From Bacillus sp. FJAT-45350 (lineage in GTDB: Bacteria; Bacillota; Bacilli; Bacillales; NISU01), in NCBI RefSeq assembly GCF_002335805.1, contig NZ_NISU01000001.1:2860079-2924078 (forward strand): a stretch of 64,000 nucleotides of DNA, in the 5' to 3' direction. How positions within the stretch are numbered: position 1 is the first letter of the stretch; each line of letters starts with the position of its first letter. Below are positions 11,123-20,996 of this stretch, in pieces. A model generated the notes under the pieces. The model did no database searches and was not told the DNA's origin. It was given only the letters and a program-made list of their open reading frames with translations. Both the position numbers and the translations under genes were made by a program.

Positions 11123-11150
11123 TTGCGACGAGTAATCGCAGGAGCAAATG
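11123..11150 (+). repeat. Short spacer hairpin repeat (copy H) in the 16S-23S spacer
   Basis: TTGCGACGAGTAATCGCAGG then AGCAAATG; same orientation as copy G. No tRNA gene occurs in this spacer. Confidence 0.75.
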
Positions 11151-11250
11151 TTTTTGTTGAGAGATTTATTCTCTCAAAACTGAACGACAAAAGTCCGAAG
11201 CGTCGAACAACACATAATGTGAAGTCCGTCGACTAGAGTTAAATACTCCA

Positions 11251-12806
<1,556 letters not shown>

Positions 12807-12908
12807 AGTGTGATATAAGCTCACTGTCACAAACGTGACGTTTCGATTTTAAAAAATCGAGAAAATTAACGAGATGTGTTTACATCTCTTTTACGCTTGG
12901 CTTTTGTC

Positions 12909-12930
12909 TTGTTCAGTTTTCAAAGAACAA
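12909..12930 (-). promoter_or_regulatory. rRNA leader box (boxA-like antitermination/processing element)
   Basis: Minus strand TTGTTCTTTGAAAACTGAAC upstream of 16S resembles the TGTTCTTTGAAAACT leader element of Bacillus rrn operons; a close copy recurs in the 16S-23S spacer near 11.08 kb. Confidence 0.6.
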
Positions 12931-12958
12931 ATAGTCACTTGTTTCAGCGACATTTACT

Positions 12959-12987
12959 ACTATAACACCACCACAACTTAATGTCAA
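12959..12987 (-). promoter_or_regulatory. rRNA operon 1 proximal promoter (P2-like)
   Basis: Minus strand TTGACA, 17-bp spacer, TATAGT; a near-consensus sigma-A promoter about 150 bp upstream of 16S. Confidence 0.85.
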
Positions 12988-13057
12988 CACTGCTAAAAAA
13001 TTTTTTAAAAAAACAAAAGTTAGTATTATGTGAGCAATAAGAGCGACAACTTCTATA

Positions 13058-13086
13058 ATTCTACACAGGAACAAATAATATGTCAA
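13058..13086 (-). promoter_or_regulatory. rRNA operon 1 distal promoter (P1-like)
   Basis: Minus strand TTGACA, 17-bp spacer, TAGAAT, about 100 bp upstream of the proximal promoter; tandem promoters are usual for Bacillus rrn. Confidence 0.82.
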
Positions 13087-13136
13087 TAACTTTTGTTATT
13101 TGTGCAAAGAAAAAAATTAAAAGGTTGTCACAGAAG

Positions 13137-13760
13137 CTAGACAACCTCTTTTTTCATAAATACATTATTACTCTTTTGTAGAGTAATATACGATCTATAA
13201 ATTAAATCAATTACTCTTGTTGCGATCAGTTGACTCACAAGAGCATAAATAAAAATCATCCACCCTATCGTTACTGCAGTCCCTAGAAAAATCACTATAT
13301 TTAATACAAATAACACTTTTCCAGGCATTACCCCAAACACTCTATGAACAACGTGGGCTATAATTGCTATACCTCCGGAAGAAGCCCCTTTACAAAATAA
13401 CAGACCTACTCCTATTCCAAATATGCAGGCACCTATTATTAAATCTAACCACACATAAGAAAATGGATTATCCACTAAAGGAGATAATATAGATATTGTA
13501 AACGATGTAATGGTCACAGTAAAAATTGTCCGAAAGAAACTAGAAACGCCTAACCACTTTAATGAAAGGACTAATAATGTAAAGTTCAAAATCCAAAGTG
13601 TCCATTCATACCCAAGGCTATAATGGTACTCCATAAGAATAGCTACTCCTGCAGCTCCTCCTGAAGGAATAGCATGAGGAAATAGAAAAAGAGTCATAGC
13701 TATCCCCTGAAGGATTGCTCCAAAACTAAGCCATAAATATGAAGATAATTTTTCAATCAT
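13137..13760 (-). CDS. YitT-family membrane protein
   Basis: 207 residues with five to six membrane segments and the YitT repeats (PSGGAAGVAILM near residue 32 and ASSGGIAIIAHVVHR near 126). It lacks the C-terminal DUF2179 domain found in long YitT proteins. Its ATG overlaps the stop of the upstream OsmC gene (ATGA), so the two are translationally coupled. Transport substrate unknown. Transcription runs toward the rRNA promoters in the same direction as the rRNA operon. Confidence 0.78.
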   Translation of the reverse strand: MIEKLSSYLWLSFGAILQGIAMTLFLFPHAIPSGGAAGVAILMEYHYSLGYEWTLWILNFTLLVLSLKWLGVSSFFRTIFTVTITSFTISILSPLVDNPFSYVWLDLIIGACIFGIGVGLLFCKGASSGGIAIIAHVVHRVFGVMPGKVLFVLNIVIFLGTAVTIGWMIFIYALVSQLIATRVIDLIYRSYITLQKSNNVFMKKEVV

Positions 13761-14143
13761 TCTTTTATTACTTCAAACGACTCTGTTACCTCAATACTAT
13801 CTTTCACTGATTGAACCATTGAACAGTTCTTTCTCGTTACTTCTAATGATTTTTTAATTTTTTCTTCTGTCGTTTCAACACCTGATAAAATAAAGTGAAG
13901 ATGGATACTTTTAATTTCCTGCGCACCTTCTGGATTACGAGCTACATCTGCAGTTACTTTAATATCGTTATACCCAATTCTCTTCTTATCTAAAACCTTC
14001 CTTAATACCCCTCCACTACATACCGCAACAGACGAAACTAAAAGTTGGTATGGACGGAAGCCGTATTCATCATTACCTGACACTTCTAACTCACCAAAGC
14101 CCACTTTTGTTGTGAAGCTATTTTCTTTCATTATAAATTCCAT
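13757..14143 (-). CDS. OsmC/Ohr-family peroxiredoxin-like protein
   Basis: 128 residues with the OsmC fold pattern. The two conserved cysteines, Cys42 in SVAVCSGG and Cys107 in RKNCSMVQ, are both present, consistent with thiol-dependent reduction of organic hydroperoxides. It is in a two-gene operon with the YitT-like membrane protein. Start ATG behind AGGGAGG. Whether it truly acts as a peroxidase or is one of the family members of unknown substrate cannot be told from sequence. Confidence 0.82.
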   Translation of the reverse strand: MEFIMKENSFTTKVGFGELEVSGNDEYGFRPYQLLVSSVAVCSGGVLRKVLDKKRIGYNDIKVTADVARNPEGAQEIKSIHLHFILSGVETTEEKIKKSLEVTRKNCSMVQSVKDSIEVTESFEVIKE

Positions 14144-14333
14144 GTGTATACCTCCCTATTTCTTCTTTTATCTTTTTTACGCCTAATGTTCATTTTAACG
14201 ACAATTTTGTATTTCGTCACGTTGTAATCTTTTTATGCTATACGATTTATTTCGCATTCCTAATATTCTTCTTGCATAATTTCTAACAAGCATTACAATA
14301 TGTATTGAATTTGGCTGATTGGAGATGTGTTAC

Positions 14334-15542
14334 ATGGACACACAAATTCCGAAAGGGACAGAAAACAATCCAAAGTATCGATTTTTTATTTTAGTTACAA
14401 TGGTAATGATTGCGGGCTTTTCTCAAGGTATGCTTCTACCTTTATTAGCAATCATGCTAGAGCAATTAGGAGTTTCTTCTTCTTTAAATGGTCTGAATGC
14501 CGCTGCACTTTATATTGGGATATTACTTGCCTCACCTTTTATTGAAAAACCAGTAAGAAAGTACGGTTACAAGCCCGTTATTACTATCGGATTAATTCTC
14601 ATTACCTTATCTTTGTTTCTGTTTCCATTATGGCAAGTATTTTGGTTCTGGTTTATTTTACGAATCATTGTAGGTATTGGGGATAATATGATTCATTTCG
14701 CTACACAAGTATGGATAACATCAACAAGCCCAAGAGAAAAAAGAGGAAGAAATATTTCCTTATACGGTCTTGCATTTAGTCTAGGTTTTGCTATAGGGCC
14801 TACCATGACTCGGTTATTATCGATAAATGAATACTTACCATTTATCATTGCATCCGCTACTAGCTTCATCTCTTGGCTATTTGTATTGCGACTTAAAAAT
14901 GAATGGCCAGAAAAGGAAATAGAAACAGCTACTAAAACTGGTACGTTAAAAAGATATAAACAAGTCATTTCACTTGCTTGGTTTGCCTTGTTACCAGGAT
15001 TTTGTTTTGGCTATATAGAAGCGTCAATACACGGAAATTTCCCTGTATACGCTTTACGTTCCGGTATGACAATTGATATGGTTACAATCTTATTACCCGC
15101 ATTTGTTATCGGAGGATTGATTACTAAACTCCCTTTAGGTCTATTAAGTGATAGGCTCGGCAGAAGGAAAGTTCTACTAACTGTCATATCACTAGGTTCT
15201 GTGCTATTTTTGAGTATGATATTTATTGAGAATTACCCTATTCTATTACTTATCACTTTCATCTTAAGTGGGTGCTTACTAGGTTCGCTGTATTCTTTAG
15301 GGATCATGTATCTAGCAGACCTACTACCCAAACACCTACTACCGACAGGAAATGTGATGACTGCCGTTAGTTTTGGACTAGGAAGTATTTCCGGTCCTCT
15401 TATTGGTGGGTTTTTAATCGATATATTCCCTAATGGGAGTATCTACTATTCAATAGCGGGAATCCTTGTCGTTGTCTGCGTGGCAGGGATTATCTTTAAA
15501 GAGACCACTAACAACAGAGAAGAAAACAGTCTTGCTTCTTAA
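14334..15542 (+). CDS. MFS transporter
   Basis: Major facilitator of 402 residues with about 12 membrane segments; the cytoplasmic loop motif GLLSDRLGRRKV lies between TM8 and TM9 and the N-terminal half has a degenerate equivalent. The frame can be extended to a TTG 15 nt upstream, but TTGGAG is well spaced for ATG at 14334. Substrate is unknown; overall look is of the drug/sugar exporter type. A strong convergent terminator follows. Confidence 0.82.
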   Translation: MDTQIPKGTENNPKYRFFILVTMVMIAGFSQGMLLPLLAIMLEQLGVSSSLNGLNAAALYIGILLASPFIEKPVRKYGYKPVITIGLILITLSLFLFPLWQVFWFWFILRIIVGIGDNMIHFATQVWITSTSPREKRGRNISLYGLAFSLGFAIGPTMTRLLSINEYLPFIIASATSFISWLFVLRLKNEWPEKEIETATKTGTLKRYKQVISLAWFALLPGFCFGYIEASIHGNFPVYALRSGMTIDMVTILLPAFVIGGLITKLPLGLLSDRLGRRKVLLTVISLGSVLFLSMIFIENYPILLLITFILSGCLLGSLYSLGIMYLADLLPKHLLPTGNVMTAVSFGLGSISGPLIGGFLIDIFPNGSIYYSIAGILVVVCVAGIIFKETTNNREENSLAS

Positions 15543-15547
15543 TAAAT

Positions 15548-15590
15548 AAGTAAAAAGAGTTCACCACAGAGAGGTGAACTCTTTTTACTT
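15548..15590. terminator. Bidirectional terminator between MFS gene and VLRF1-like gene
   Basis: Perfect 18-bp stem (AAGTAAAAAGAGTTCACC) with 7-nt loop, A/T-rich on both sides. Confidence 0.88.
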
Positions 15591-16377
15591 ATGCGTATAC
15601 TTCTGATACAACTTGATGAGACTTTTTTGAATAGAGGTTCTTTGGAATTGATTTAATTATTTTTGTACGTAAGTATTTCTCAATGGTTTTTGTCATCTCC
15701 GGTTGCCCAACAATATAGACACCTTTCCAACTATTATGCTTTGCCTGCTCATCAATTTTAGGAGCTAAGCTTTTCATCCAACGTTGAAAGTTCGCCTCGA
15801 CTCGCTGTTCAAATTCATCTCGATGATTCGCACTTGAAGCAATTCGCTCCGACGCTGCAATGCCCTCTTTCTTTCTCCAGTCCTCTTCTTCTAGGTTCCA
15901 CGTATATTGGTATTCCCCTTGCAACTCACCTAAGCTCACATTCAATGCAATTACATCCTGTTTTTGAACGAGAAGAATTCCCGTTTTCGGATATCTCTCT
16001 GCTAGTTCCTCTAATTGATGTAGAACAGGCTTCTTCTCCCAATGGAATGAATTCTCTACGTCTAATTGTAAGTGCTTAACAAGAAGAAGTTCATCCTTTA
16101 AGGACGCAAAAATTACGACACTATTTTGTAATTGCGTTTGTTTATCACGAAAAACATTATTTACTTTTCCTTTGATTTTCTTGAATGCCTTTAGTTCCTC
16201 TTCATCACCAGAGGCCATAATATATTCTTCAAGCTTCTTCATTCCATTCTTTAATCGGATTCTCCATTCAGACTTGCGCTTGTTATGAATTGACTGAGAC
16301 GTATTTAAATAGATAGACAATACTCCTCTTTCACATTCAAAATTTCGAAGTTGTTTCAGCTCATTAGTTAATCCCAT
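15589..16377 (-). CDS. VLRF1/baeRF-type release-factor-like protein
   Basis: 262 residues. The order (N-terminal SIYLNT strand, helical part, central strand-rich VVIFASL/ILLVQKQDVIALNV, and C-terminal GVYIVGQPEMTKTIEKYLRT) resembles bacterial homologues of the archaeo-eukaryotic peptide-release factor, annotated as VLRF1 family in Bacillus. Eukaryotic VLRF1/Vms1 releases nascent chains from stalled ribosome subunits; the bacterial family is proposed to act in ribosome rescue, but the function of this branch is not established. No GGQ motif is visible. Family call is from memory, so moderate. Confidence 0.6.
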   Translation of the reverse strand: MGLTNELKQLRNFECERGVLSIYLNTSQSIHNKRKSEWRIRLKNGMKKLEEYIMASGDEEELKAFKKIKGKVNNVFRDKQTQLQNSVVIFASLKDELLLVKHLQLDVENSFHWEKKPVLHQLEELAERYPKTGILLVQKQDVIALNVSLGELQGEYQYTWNLEEEDWRKKEGIAASERIASSANHRDEFEQRVEANFQRWMKSLAPKIDEQAKHNSWKGVYIVGQPEMTKTIEKYLRTKIIKSIPKNLYSKKSHQVVSEVYA

Positions 16378-16527
16378 CGTGCTAATCCCCCTTCATATAA
16401 TCGCTTGTCCTTGTACTATTGAAGCTCTAATGCTCTATATTCTATCTATGTAAAAAGTAAACATACTATTCCACTTTATCAAAATAATTTTAATTATTCA
16501 GTTTATTTAGATGTCGTTAAAATAAAA

Positions 16528-16570
16528 AAAGCTGTATGAAGAATAATCTTTACATTCTTCATACAGCTTT
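16528..16570 (-). terminator. Terminator after the 35-residue peptide gene
   Basis: 14-bp stem GCTGTATGAAGAAT with complement, 9-nt loop, followed by T-run on the minus strand. Confidence 0.8.
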
Positions 16571-16574
16571 CAAA

Positions 16575-16682
16575 TTAATGATATCCGTTAGATTTGTTAG
16601 CAGAACTACTTGTCTTGTGGTTATTAGCACCCTTGTGCTGTGTGTTATTCTTGTTTTTCTTATTGTGTTTGTTATTACTCAT
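16575..16682 (-). CDS. 35-residue Asn/His/Lys-rich peptide
   Basis: A short frame with ATG behind AGAGGTGA and a strong terminator 5 nt after the stop. The peptide is almost entirely N, K, H, S, T (starts MSNNKHNKKNKNN, ends SANKSNGYH), very basic and without hydrophobic residues. I do not recognise it; composition is reminiscent of minor small spore proteins but no family is claimed. RBS, terminator and clean spacing support a real gene. Confidence 0.55.
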   Translation of the reverse strand: MSNNKHNKKNKNNTQHKGANNHKTSSSANKSNGYH

Positions 16683-17099
16683 TCGTGTCACCTCTTAGTT
16701 GTTAGTTATAACGCCTGACACTAAATAGAAAGAAAGAAGGTGACCAACGAATGATGGTCACCTTCAAACCAATGCCATTCAATCATGCTAAGAAAAATAT
16801 TCAGGTGTAACCTCTGGGGTCGTAACGGTCATTGTTTTTCGTAAACACCTCATTTCACTGAGATAAAATCGCTAACAATCTACTGACGCATATAAATTGT
16901 CCACTCTAATCACCTCTGAGGGTTCGGTTAAAACAAAAACGTTATCCTAATGGAACTGAATATAAACTTAGTTGTAACTTAAATGGCTTGGTGAGGAGTG
17001 GCTCTCGCCGTCCTCGTTTATTATGATGTCCGATTTTTTTTTAGTTATACAAGGTTTTTAATTTTTTTTTGCTTTTTTTGAGTGACATTAGAAAAAAAC
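16683..17099. other. 417-bp intergenic region with hairpins, possible small RNA
   Basis: Contains no convincing protein gene. A hairpin GAGGA-C-GGC-GAGA-GCC-AC-TCCTC (minus strand, 16993-17015, GNRA-type tetraloop) lies near one end and a terminator-like hairpin (16736-16765) near the other. Very short frames after an AGAGGTGATT site (GTG, 10 codons; then ATG, 21 codons) are too short to call. Confidence 0.4.
16736..16765 (-). terminator. Hairpin with terminator character
   Basis: GAAGGTGACCA with its complement, 8-nt loop, followed on the minus strand by TTTCTTTCT. No protein gene precedes it, which hints at a non-coding transcript. Confidence 0.5.
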
Positions 17100-17441
17100 T
17101 TACTTTAAGTGCTTTAATTCATCTGCCGCTTCCTTCGTTACCTTTATAATTTCTGAAGAGCTTTCTTTTATATGTACAGCGCTCTCCGTCAATTTCTTAA
17201 TATCGTCACTAACATCTCTTACTACAGTTGATATCTCTTTTGATGTTTCTTTAATTTGGTCAAATAACTCATGACGATGATCTTTAATAAAAAGAGCAAC
17301 CTCTGATGTCGTTTCTTTAAATTCTTTTGCACCATTAAGTAATTTCTTACGGGATGTTGAATTAGCAAACAGGGCAACTGCTCCTATTATTCCTCCAATA
17401 ACCATTCCTTTATAAATCGTATTACATGTTTTCTTGTCCAT
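17100..17441 (-). CDS. YtxH-like small membrane-anchored protein
   Basis: 113 residues: one N-terminal hydrophobic segment (GMVIGGIIGAVALFANSTSR, about residues 11-30) followed by a long charged helical tail rich in K/E/D/S. That architecture is the one seen in YtxH-type general-stress proteins. Likely inserted in the membrane with the coiled tail in the cytoplasm. Specific role unknown. Confidence 0.6.
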   Translation of the reverse strand: MDKKTCNTIYKGMVIGGIIGAVALFANSTSRKKLLNGAKEFKETTSEVALFIKDHRHELFDQIKETSKEISTVVRDVSDDIKKLTESAVHIKESSSEIIKVTKEAADELKHLK

Positions 17442-17524
17442 TCAATCATCTCCTCTTAGGTATGTAGTGTTATTTTCATTTTACCAATAATCACCTACAA
17501 GAGAAAGATCAGTGTTATGAGTGA

Positions 17525-18490
17525 CTATTCACTCAATCTATTTCGATAATAAATTATACCTTCTACTTTTTCAACCTCTACCTTTTCCCTTTGTTCTAGC
17601 AAGTCTAAATGCCCTAAAACCTCAGAAAACGTTAATGCAGGTTGCTTCATATACATTTTTGGAAATAGCTTTTGAACAATATCAAAGCAAGTTGTTTTTT
17701 CTTTTCCAATAATTGTTTGGATTGTTAGCGCACGTTCTTCGTTTCCTTGTAAACGCTCATCAATTAATTCAGTTCCATTCACAATCACTTGACCATGACC
17801 TGGATAATACTTACTCACATCAAGCTCTTTACAGTATTTGAGAGCATCACGATATTGTATAAGAGTTTTTTCTCTTTCTTCTCCAGCCTCATATGGTGCT
17901 TCAATAATCGCATTAGAGGATATTTTAGCAATTAGATGGTCACCTGCTATTAATTCTCCCGTTGTTTCATTATGAAGAGAAATATGCGATTGAGCATGAC
18001 CTGGTGTCTCAATTACCTTCCAACCAGCCAACCCTTGAACTTCATCGCCTTGTCCAACTTCAATATCTACATCAGAATGACATGAATAGGTCATATACAT
18101 TTCTTGAGTTTGTTTAATTTTAGTAAACAACTCATTCTCTAATCCATGTTCTGTATAAAGCTTCTGGAAGAAGTCATACATATTTTCCCTAAAACCCTGA
18201 TCCTGTGTTAACCATGGACGGTTTTTAACATGTCCTATGATTGGTACTTTATCAGAAAACACATCCACCAACCCTACATGATCAGGGTGGTGATGGGTAA
18301 CGACTACTTGCTCGATGTCAGACAGTAAATAACCAAAACTTGAAAGTTGTTCTTTCATACTATGTAGTGCTTCGTCTGTCTTTGGACCGGTATCAACTAA
18401 TGTCAATGCTTCCCCTTCCACGAGATAGACATTTACTGGACCAACAAGAAAAGGGGTTGGAATTTCCAAGCATTTTACTTTACCCTCCAA
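17525..18490 (-). CDS. MBL-fold metallo-hydrolase
   Basis: 321 residues. The metal-binding HHHPDH (HxHxDH pattern in VVTHHHPDHVGL) and later TPGHAQSHIS, AGDHL and YPGHGQ positions define a glyoxalase-II/lactonase-like binuclear zinc hydrolase with an extra C-terminal winged-helix-like region. Same strand and 14 nt downstream of the CoA-transferase gene, so probably one operon, suggesting hydrolysis of a thioester or lactone linked to that enzyme. Substrate unknown. Confidence 0.82.
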   Translation of the reverse strand: MEGKVKCLEIPTPFLVGPVNVYLVEGEALTLVDTGPKTDEALHSMKEQLSSFGYLLSDIEQVVVTHHHPDHVGLVDVFSDKVPIIGHVKNRPWLTQDQGFRENMYDFFQKLYTEHGLENELFTKIKQTQEMYMTYSCHSDVDIEVGQGDEVQGLAGWKVIETPGHAQSHISLHNETTGELIAGDHLIAKISSNAIIEAPYEAGEEREKTLIQYRDALKYCKELDVSKYYPGHGQVIVNGTELIDERLQGNEERALTIQTIIGKEKTTCFDIVQKLFPKMYMKQPALTFSEVLGHLDLLEQREKVEVEKVEGIIYYRNRLSE

Positions 18491-18504
18491 GATACCTCTC
18501 CTCC

Positions 18505-19647
18505 TTATATAATTTTGTTTGACTTTAATTGATTAATCTGTTCTTCCGACAGGCCAAGTACACTTGATAGCACTTCCGAATTATGTTCTCCGAGTGCTGG
18601 TGCTTTTTCAATCTTACTTTCATTAAATTCCTTATCATATGATGTAGCAACCTCTATATGACCAAGTGCTGACCTATTAATTAAATTCCTTTCTATTATA
18701 TATGGATAATTCTTCAATTCACCTATTTCTAACACAGGTGTTAGACAGCAGTCAACTTTTTGGACAAAGTGTATCCATTCTTCTAAAGTATAGCTTTTAA
18801 AGAGCTTTTTTAATTGACGATAAACTTTGTTTTCCTCATTAGCATTTGTTACATGTGAAGATATCCATTCTTCCTTACCTACCCCATGGCAAAAGTTTAC
18901 CCAAAACTTTGGTTCTACAGCAGCAAGGCTCATATAGCGCCCATCTTTCGTTTCATATAGATGATAGGAAATGACATCTCCAGATAATTGTGCGATACCT
19001 TGTTCCCCTTCCTTTTCATCAGCCAAAAGAACATGATTATTCATCATAGAAACCATAACATCCGTTAAGGATATATCTAAATAGGCTCCTTTTTTCTTGA
19101 TCGAACGTTGTACCAATGCTCCCATAATTGCCTCTGAAGCTGAAATACCGCCGATTAAGTCAGCAAAGGTAATTGTAGGGTGAACGGGGCGACCGTCACT
19201 ATCTTTTAATTGTGATAATGTCCCGCTTAGAGCTACATAATTTAAGTCATGACTCCCAAAATGACTGATTGCCGTATTTTGTCCATAGCCAGTAATCGAG
19301 CAGTAAATAATTTTCTCATTTACCGCCTTGACCTTTTCATAACAAAGTCCAAGTCTCTCCATTACACCCGGTCGGAAGCTTTCAATTACTACATCAGCCT
19401 TTTTGATTAGGTTTAAGGCAATGTTACGGCCCTCTTCTTCCTTCAAATTCAGTGTGATACTTTTTTTATTTCGATTATTCGCTGAATATAACAACGAAAC
19501 ACCATTCTTTTTTCCAATTGTACGAGCTGCATCTCCACTTAAAGGCTCAACCTTGATAACTTCTGCCCCTATATCTGCTAATCGTAAACTCGCATACGGC
19601 CCTGGTAAGTACTGAGAAAAATCAATGACTCTAATTCCTTCTAACAT
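18505..19647 (-). CDS. CaiB/BaiF (family III) CoA-transferase
   Basis: 380 residues, normal length. N-terminal GIRVIDFSQYLPGPYAS and the GAEVIKVEP block are family signatures; the conserved Asp of FADLIGGISA is the expected catalytic aspartate that forms the anhydride with the acyl group. Such enzymes move CoA between carboxylic acids, for example carnitine, formate/oxalate or aromatic acids. Which one is not deducible. First gene of a likely two-gene operon with the MBL hydrolase. Confidence 0.88.
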   Translation of the reverse strand: MLEGIRVIDFSQYLPGPYASLRLADIGAEVIKVEPLSGDAARTIGKKNGVSLLYSANNRNKKSITLNLKEEEGRNIALNLIKKADVVIESFRPGVMERLGLCYEKVKAVNEKIIYCSITGYGQNTAISHFGSHDLNYVALSGTLSQLKDSDGRPVHPTITFADLIGGISASEAIMGALVQRSIKKKGAYLDISLTDVMVSMMNNHVLLADEKEGEQGIAQLSGDVISYHLYETKDGRYMSLAAVEPKFWVNFCHGVGKEEWISSHVTNANEENKVYRQLKKLFKSYTLEEWIHFVQKVDCCLTPVLEIGELKNYPYIIERNLINRSALGHIEVATSYDKEFNESKIEKAPALGEHNSEVLSSVLGLSEEQINQLKSNKII

Positions 19648-19687
19648 AAAATTAACCCCCTCTTAGGTTTTCATTAAAGTTGAAAAG

Positions 19688-19735
19688 AGGCTGACCCAAA
19701 AGGTACTTTACCATTACCTTTGTAAGTCAACCTCC
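19688..19735 (-). terminator. Terminator after the 49-residue protein gene
   Basis: Long imperfect stem (GAGGCTGAC and CAAAAGGT paired with ACCTTTG and GTCAACCTC), followed by TTTTC on the minus strand. Confidence 0.65.
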
Positions 19736-19815
19736 TATCCATTGCATAAAATCTCTGCCAATTTGTATCTCATTCAATAAATTAATTTTCGCATCACTAT
19801 TAATGAACAGCAAGA

Positions 19816-19965
19816 TTAATTATAAACTTCAGTTAAGAACATATCTGTATCAAGCTTTTCAAATCCATCACGTTCTACCTTCTTAAGCTCACGTAGTTCA
19901 ACTGTTAGCTTTTCAATTTTCTTTTGCATCTCTTCTAAAACTTTCACTTCAACTGTCACTGTCAT
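19816..19965 (-). CDS. 49-residue coiled-coil protein
   Basis: ATG preceded by GGGGGAG; the product starts MTVTVEVKVLEEM and continues with heptad-like leucine/lysine/glutamate helices (KIEKLTVELRELKKVERDG). It is acidic-basic, soluble and probably dimerises as a coiled coil. Unrecognised. It has its own terminator and lies just downstream of the DnaA-box cluster at 20.2-20.4 kb on the transcript side. Confidence 0.6.
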   Translation of the reverse strand: MTVTVEVKVLEEMQKKIEKLTVELRELKKVERDGFEKLDTDMFLTEVYN

Positions 19966-20211
19966 AACGATCTCCCCCTACATAATATATTAGAATATTC
20001 AGATAATTAAAGCCGGAACTTAGAGTAATAACCCACTAAACACAAACTGAACGAACGATTGTTCAGCGCTTGGTTAGAAAAGAATTTTAATTAATTTAAA
20101 TTTAAGAATATTCTATCAACAGTTTTTTTGTTTGTAAACCACTTTTTCTAATGTAACCGTTTACAGTGCAAAAGAAATTTTTTCCTGTTATTTAACTAGC
20201 GAAAAGAAAAT

Positions 20212-20373
20212 AATCCACAGCTATATGTTGATACTGTGGATAAAAGATGTTAGAGCTTATAAGAACAGGTCTTACTATGTGGATAATTTTTGTGTATAAC
20301 TTGAATAAGAAATGTGGATTATGTGGAAATTTCCCTTTTCTCCACTAAACTAAGTGAATCATAATGTGGATAA
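20212..20373. promoter_or_regulatory. DnaA-box cluster 1
   Basis: Three perfect TGTGGATAA boxes in one orientation at 20236, 20279 and 20365 (spacings 43 and 86), plus one-mismatch boxes TGTGTATAA (20292) and TGTGGATTA (20314), a weaker TGTGGAAAT (20323) and one inverted TAATCCACA (20212). The surrounding sequence is AT-rich. No dnaA/dnaN or replication gene is near, so this is more likely a DnaA-titration or regulatory site than an origin. Confidence 0.7.
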
Positions 20374-20378
20374 AGTGC

Positions 20379-20819
20379 TCATTGTAAACTAGTTATATAC
20401 TCAAGGAGTTCCTTAGCTCGTTCTTCTTTTCTAACTACTACAATGAGTGTGCTGCGATATTCATATAGTTCCTCGTAAAGATAACTTACCCTTTCTATTC
20501 TTATGTTCTGACGGGTGAGCTCTTTCCTTATTCCCTCTTCATATGTTTCTGGGCGTTCAAACGTTTCAGAGTCTACACTAGGCATTTGTCCTACTATTTG
20601 AAAATAAAGCCACTTGTAGTATTGTGAATTTTCGTATCTAATTTGAAGTACATCTTGAATATACTCTTTCTCCTCTTCTGTAGGAGCGAGTACCTTAAGG
20701 TAGTCTAGTGTGATAACATCCGTACTTTCTCGCTTTAATAACTGTATAATTTTATTTTGTACTTCTGTCGTTCTCCTTATAAGCCAGTAATATTGATGAT
20801 TATACCAATACGTATACAA
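20379..20819 (-). CDS. Hypothetical protein, 146 residues
   Basis: Starts at TTG behind a GGTGAGGG site. Soluble, helical, very rich in Tyr, Glu and Arg (MYTYWYNHQYYW at the N-terminus); no signal peptide or membrane segment. The periodicity of helices is compatible with a four-helix ferritin-like bundle, but no metal-ligand motif is clear. I do not recognise it. Immediately upstream of its 3' end lies the DnaA-box cluster. Confidence 0.6.
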   Translation of the reverse strand: MYTYWYNHQYYWLIRRTTEVQNKIIQLLKRESTDVITLDYLKVLAPTEEEKEYIQDVLQIRYENSQYYKWLYFQIVGQMPSVDSETFERPETYEEGIRKELTRQNIRIERVSYLYEELYEYRSTLIVVVRKEERAKELLEYITSLQ

Positions 20820-20996
20820 TCCCTCACCTACTCATTATGTTTAATTTCTTTATATATATGAATAAAAGGGAATTACACTACTAATATTTAAATAAAATTA
20901 ATTATTCTTAATATTGTAACAAATAAAACGTTTTAGATAGAAGTAACGCCTTATAATAAAGGAGGGTTAAATAAAACATAAAGGGTATGATACCAA

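Noticed and set aside
16801-16920. Two very short frames on the minus strand (10 and 21 codons) after an AGAGGTGATT site
   Set aside because: Too short and without codon bias or family; kept only as part of the possible small RNA region.
20212-20373. Replication origin
   Set aside because: No dnaA, dnaN or AT-rich unwinding module in the usual layout, and flanking genes are unrelated; a DnaA-titration or regulatory cluster fits better.
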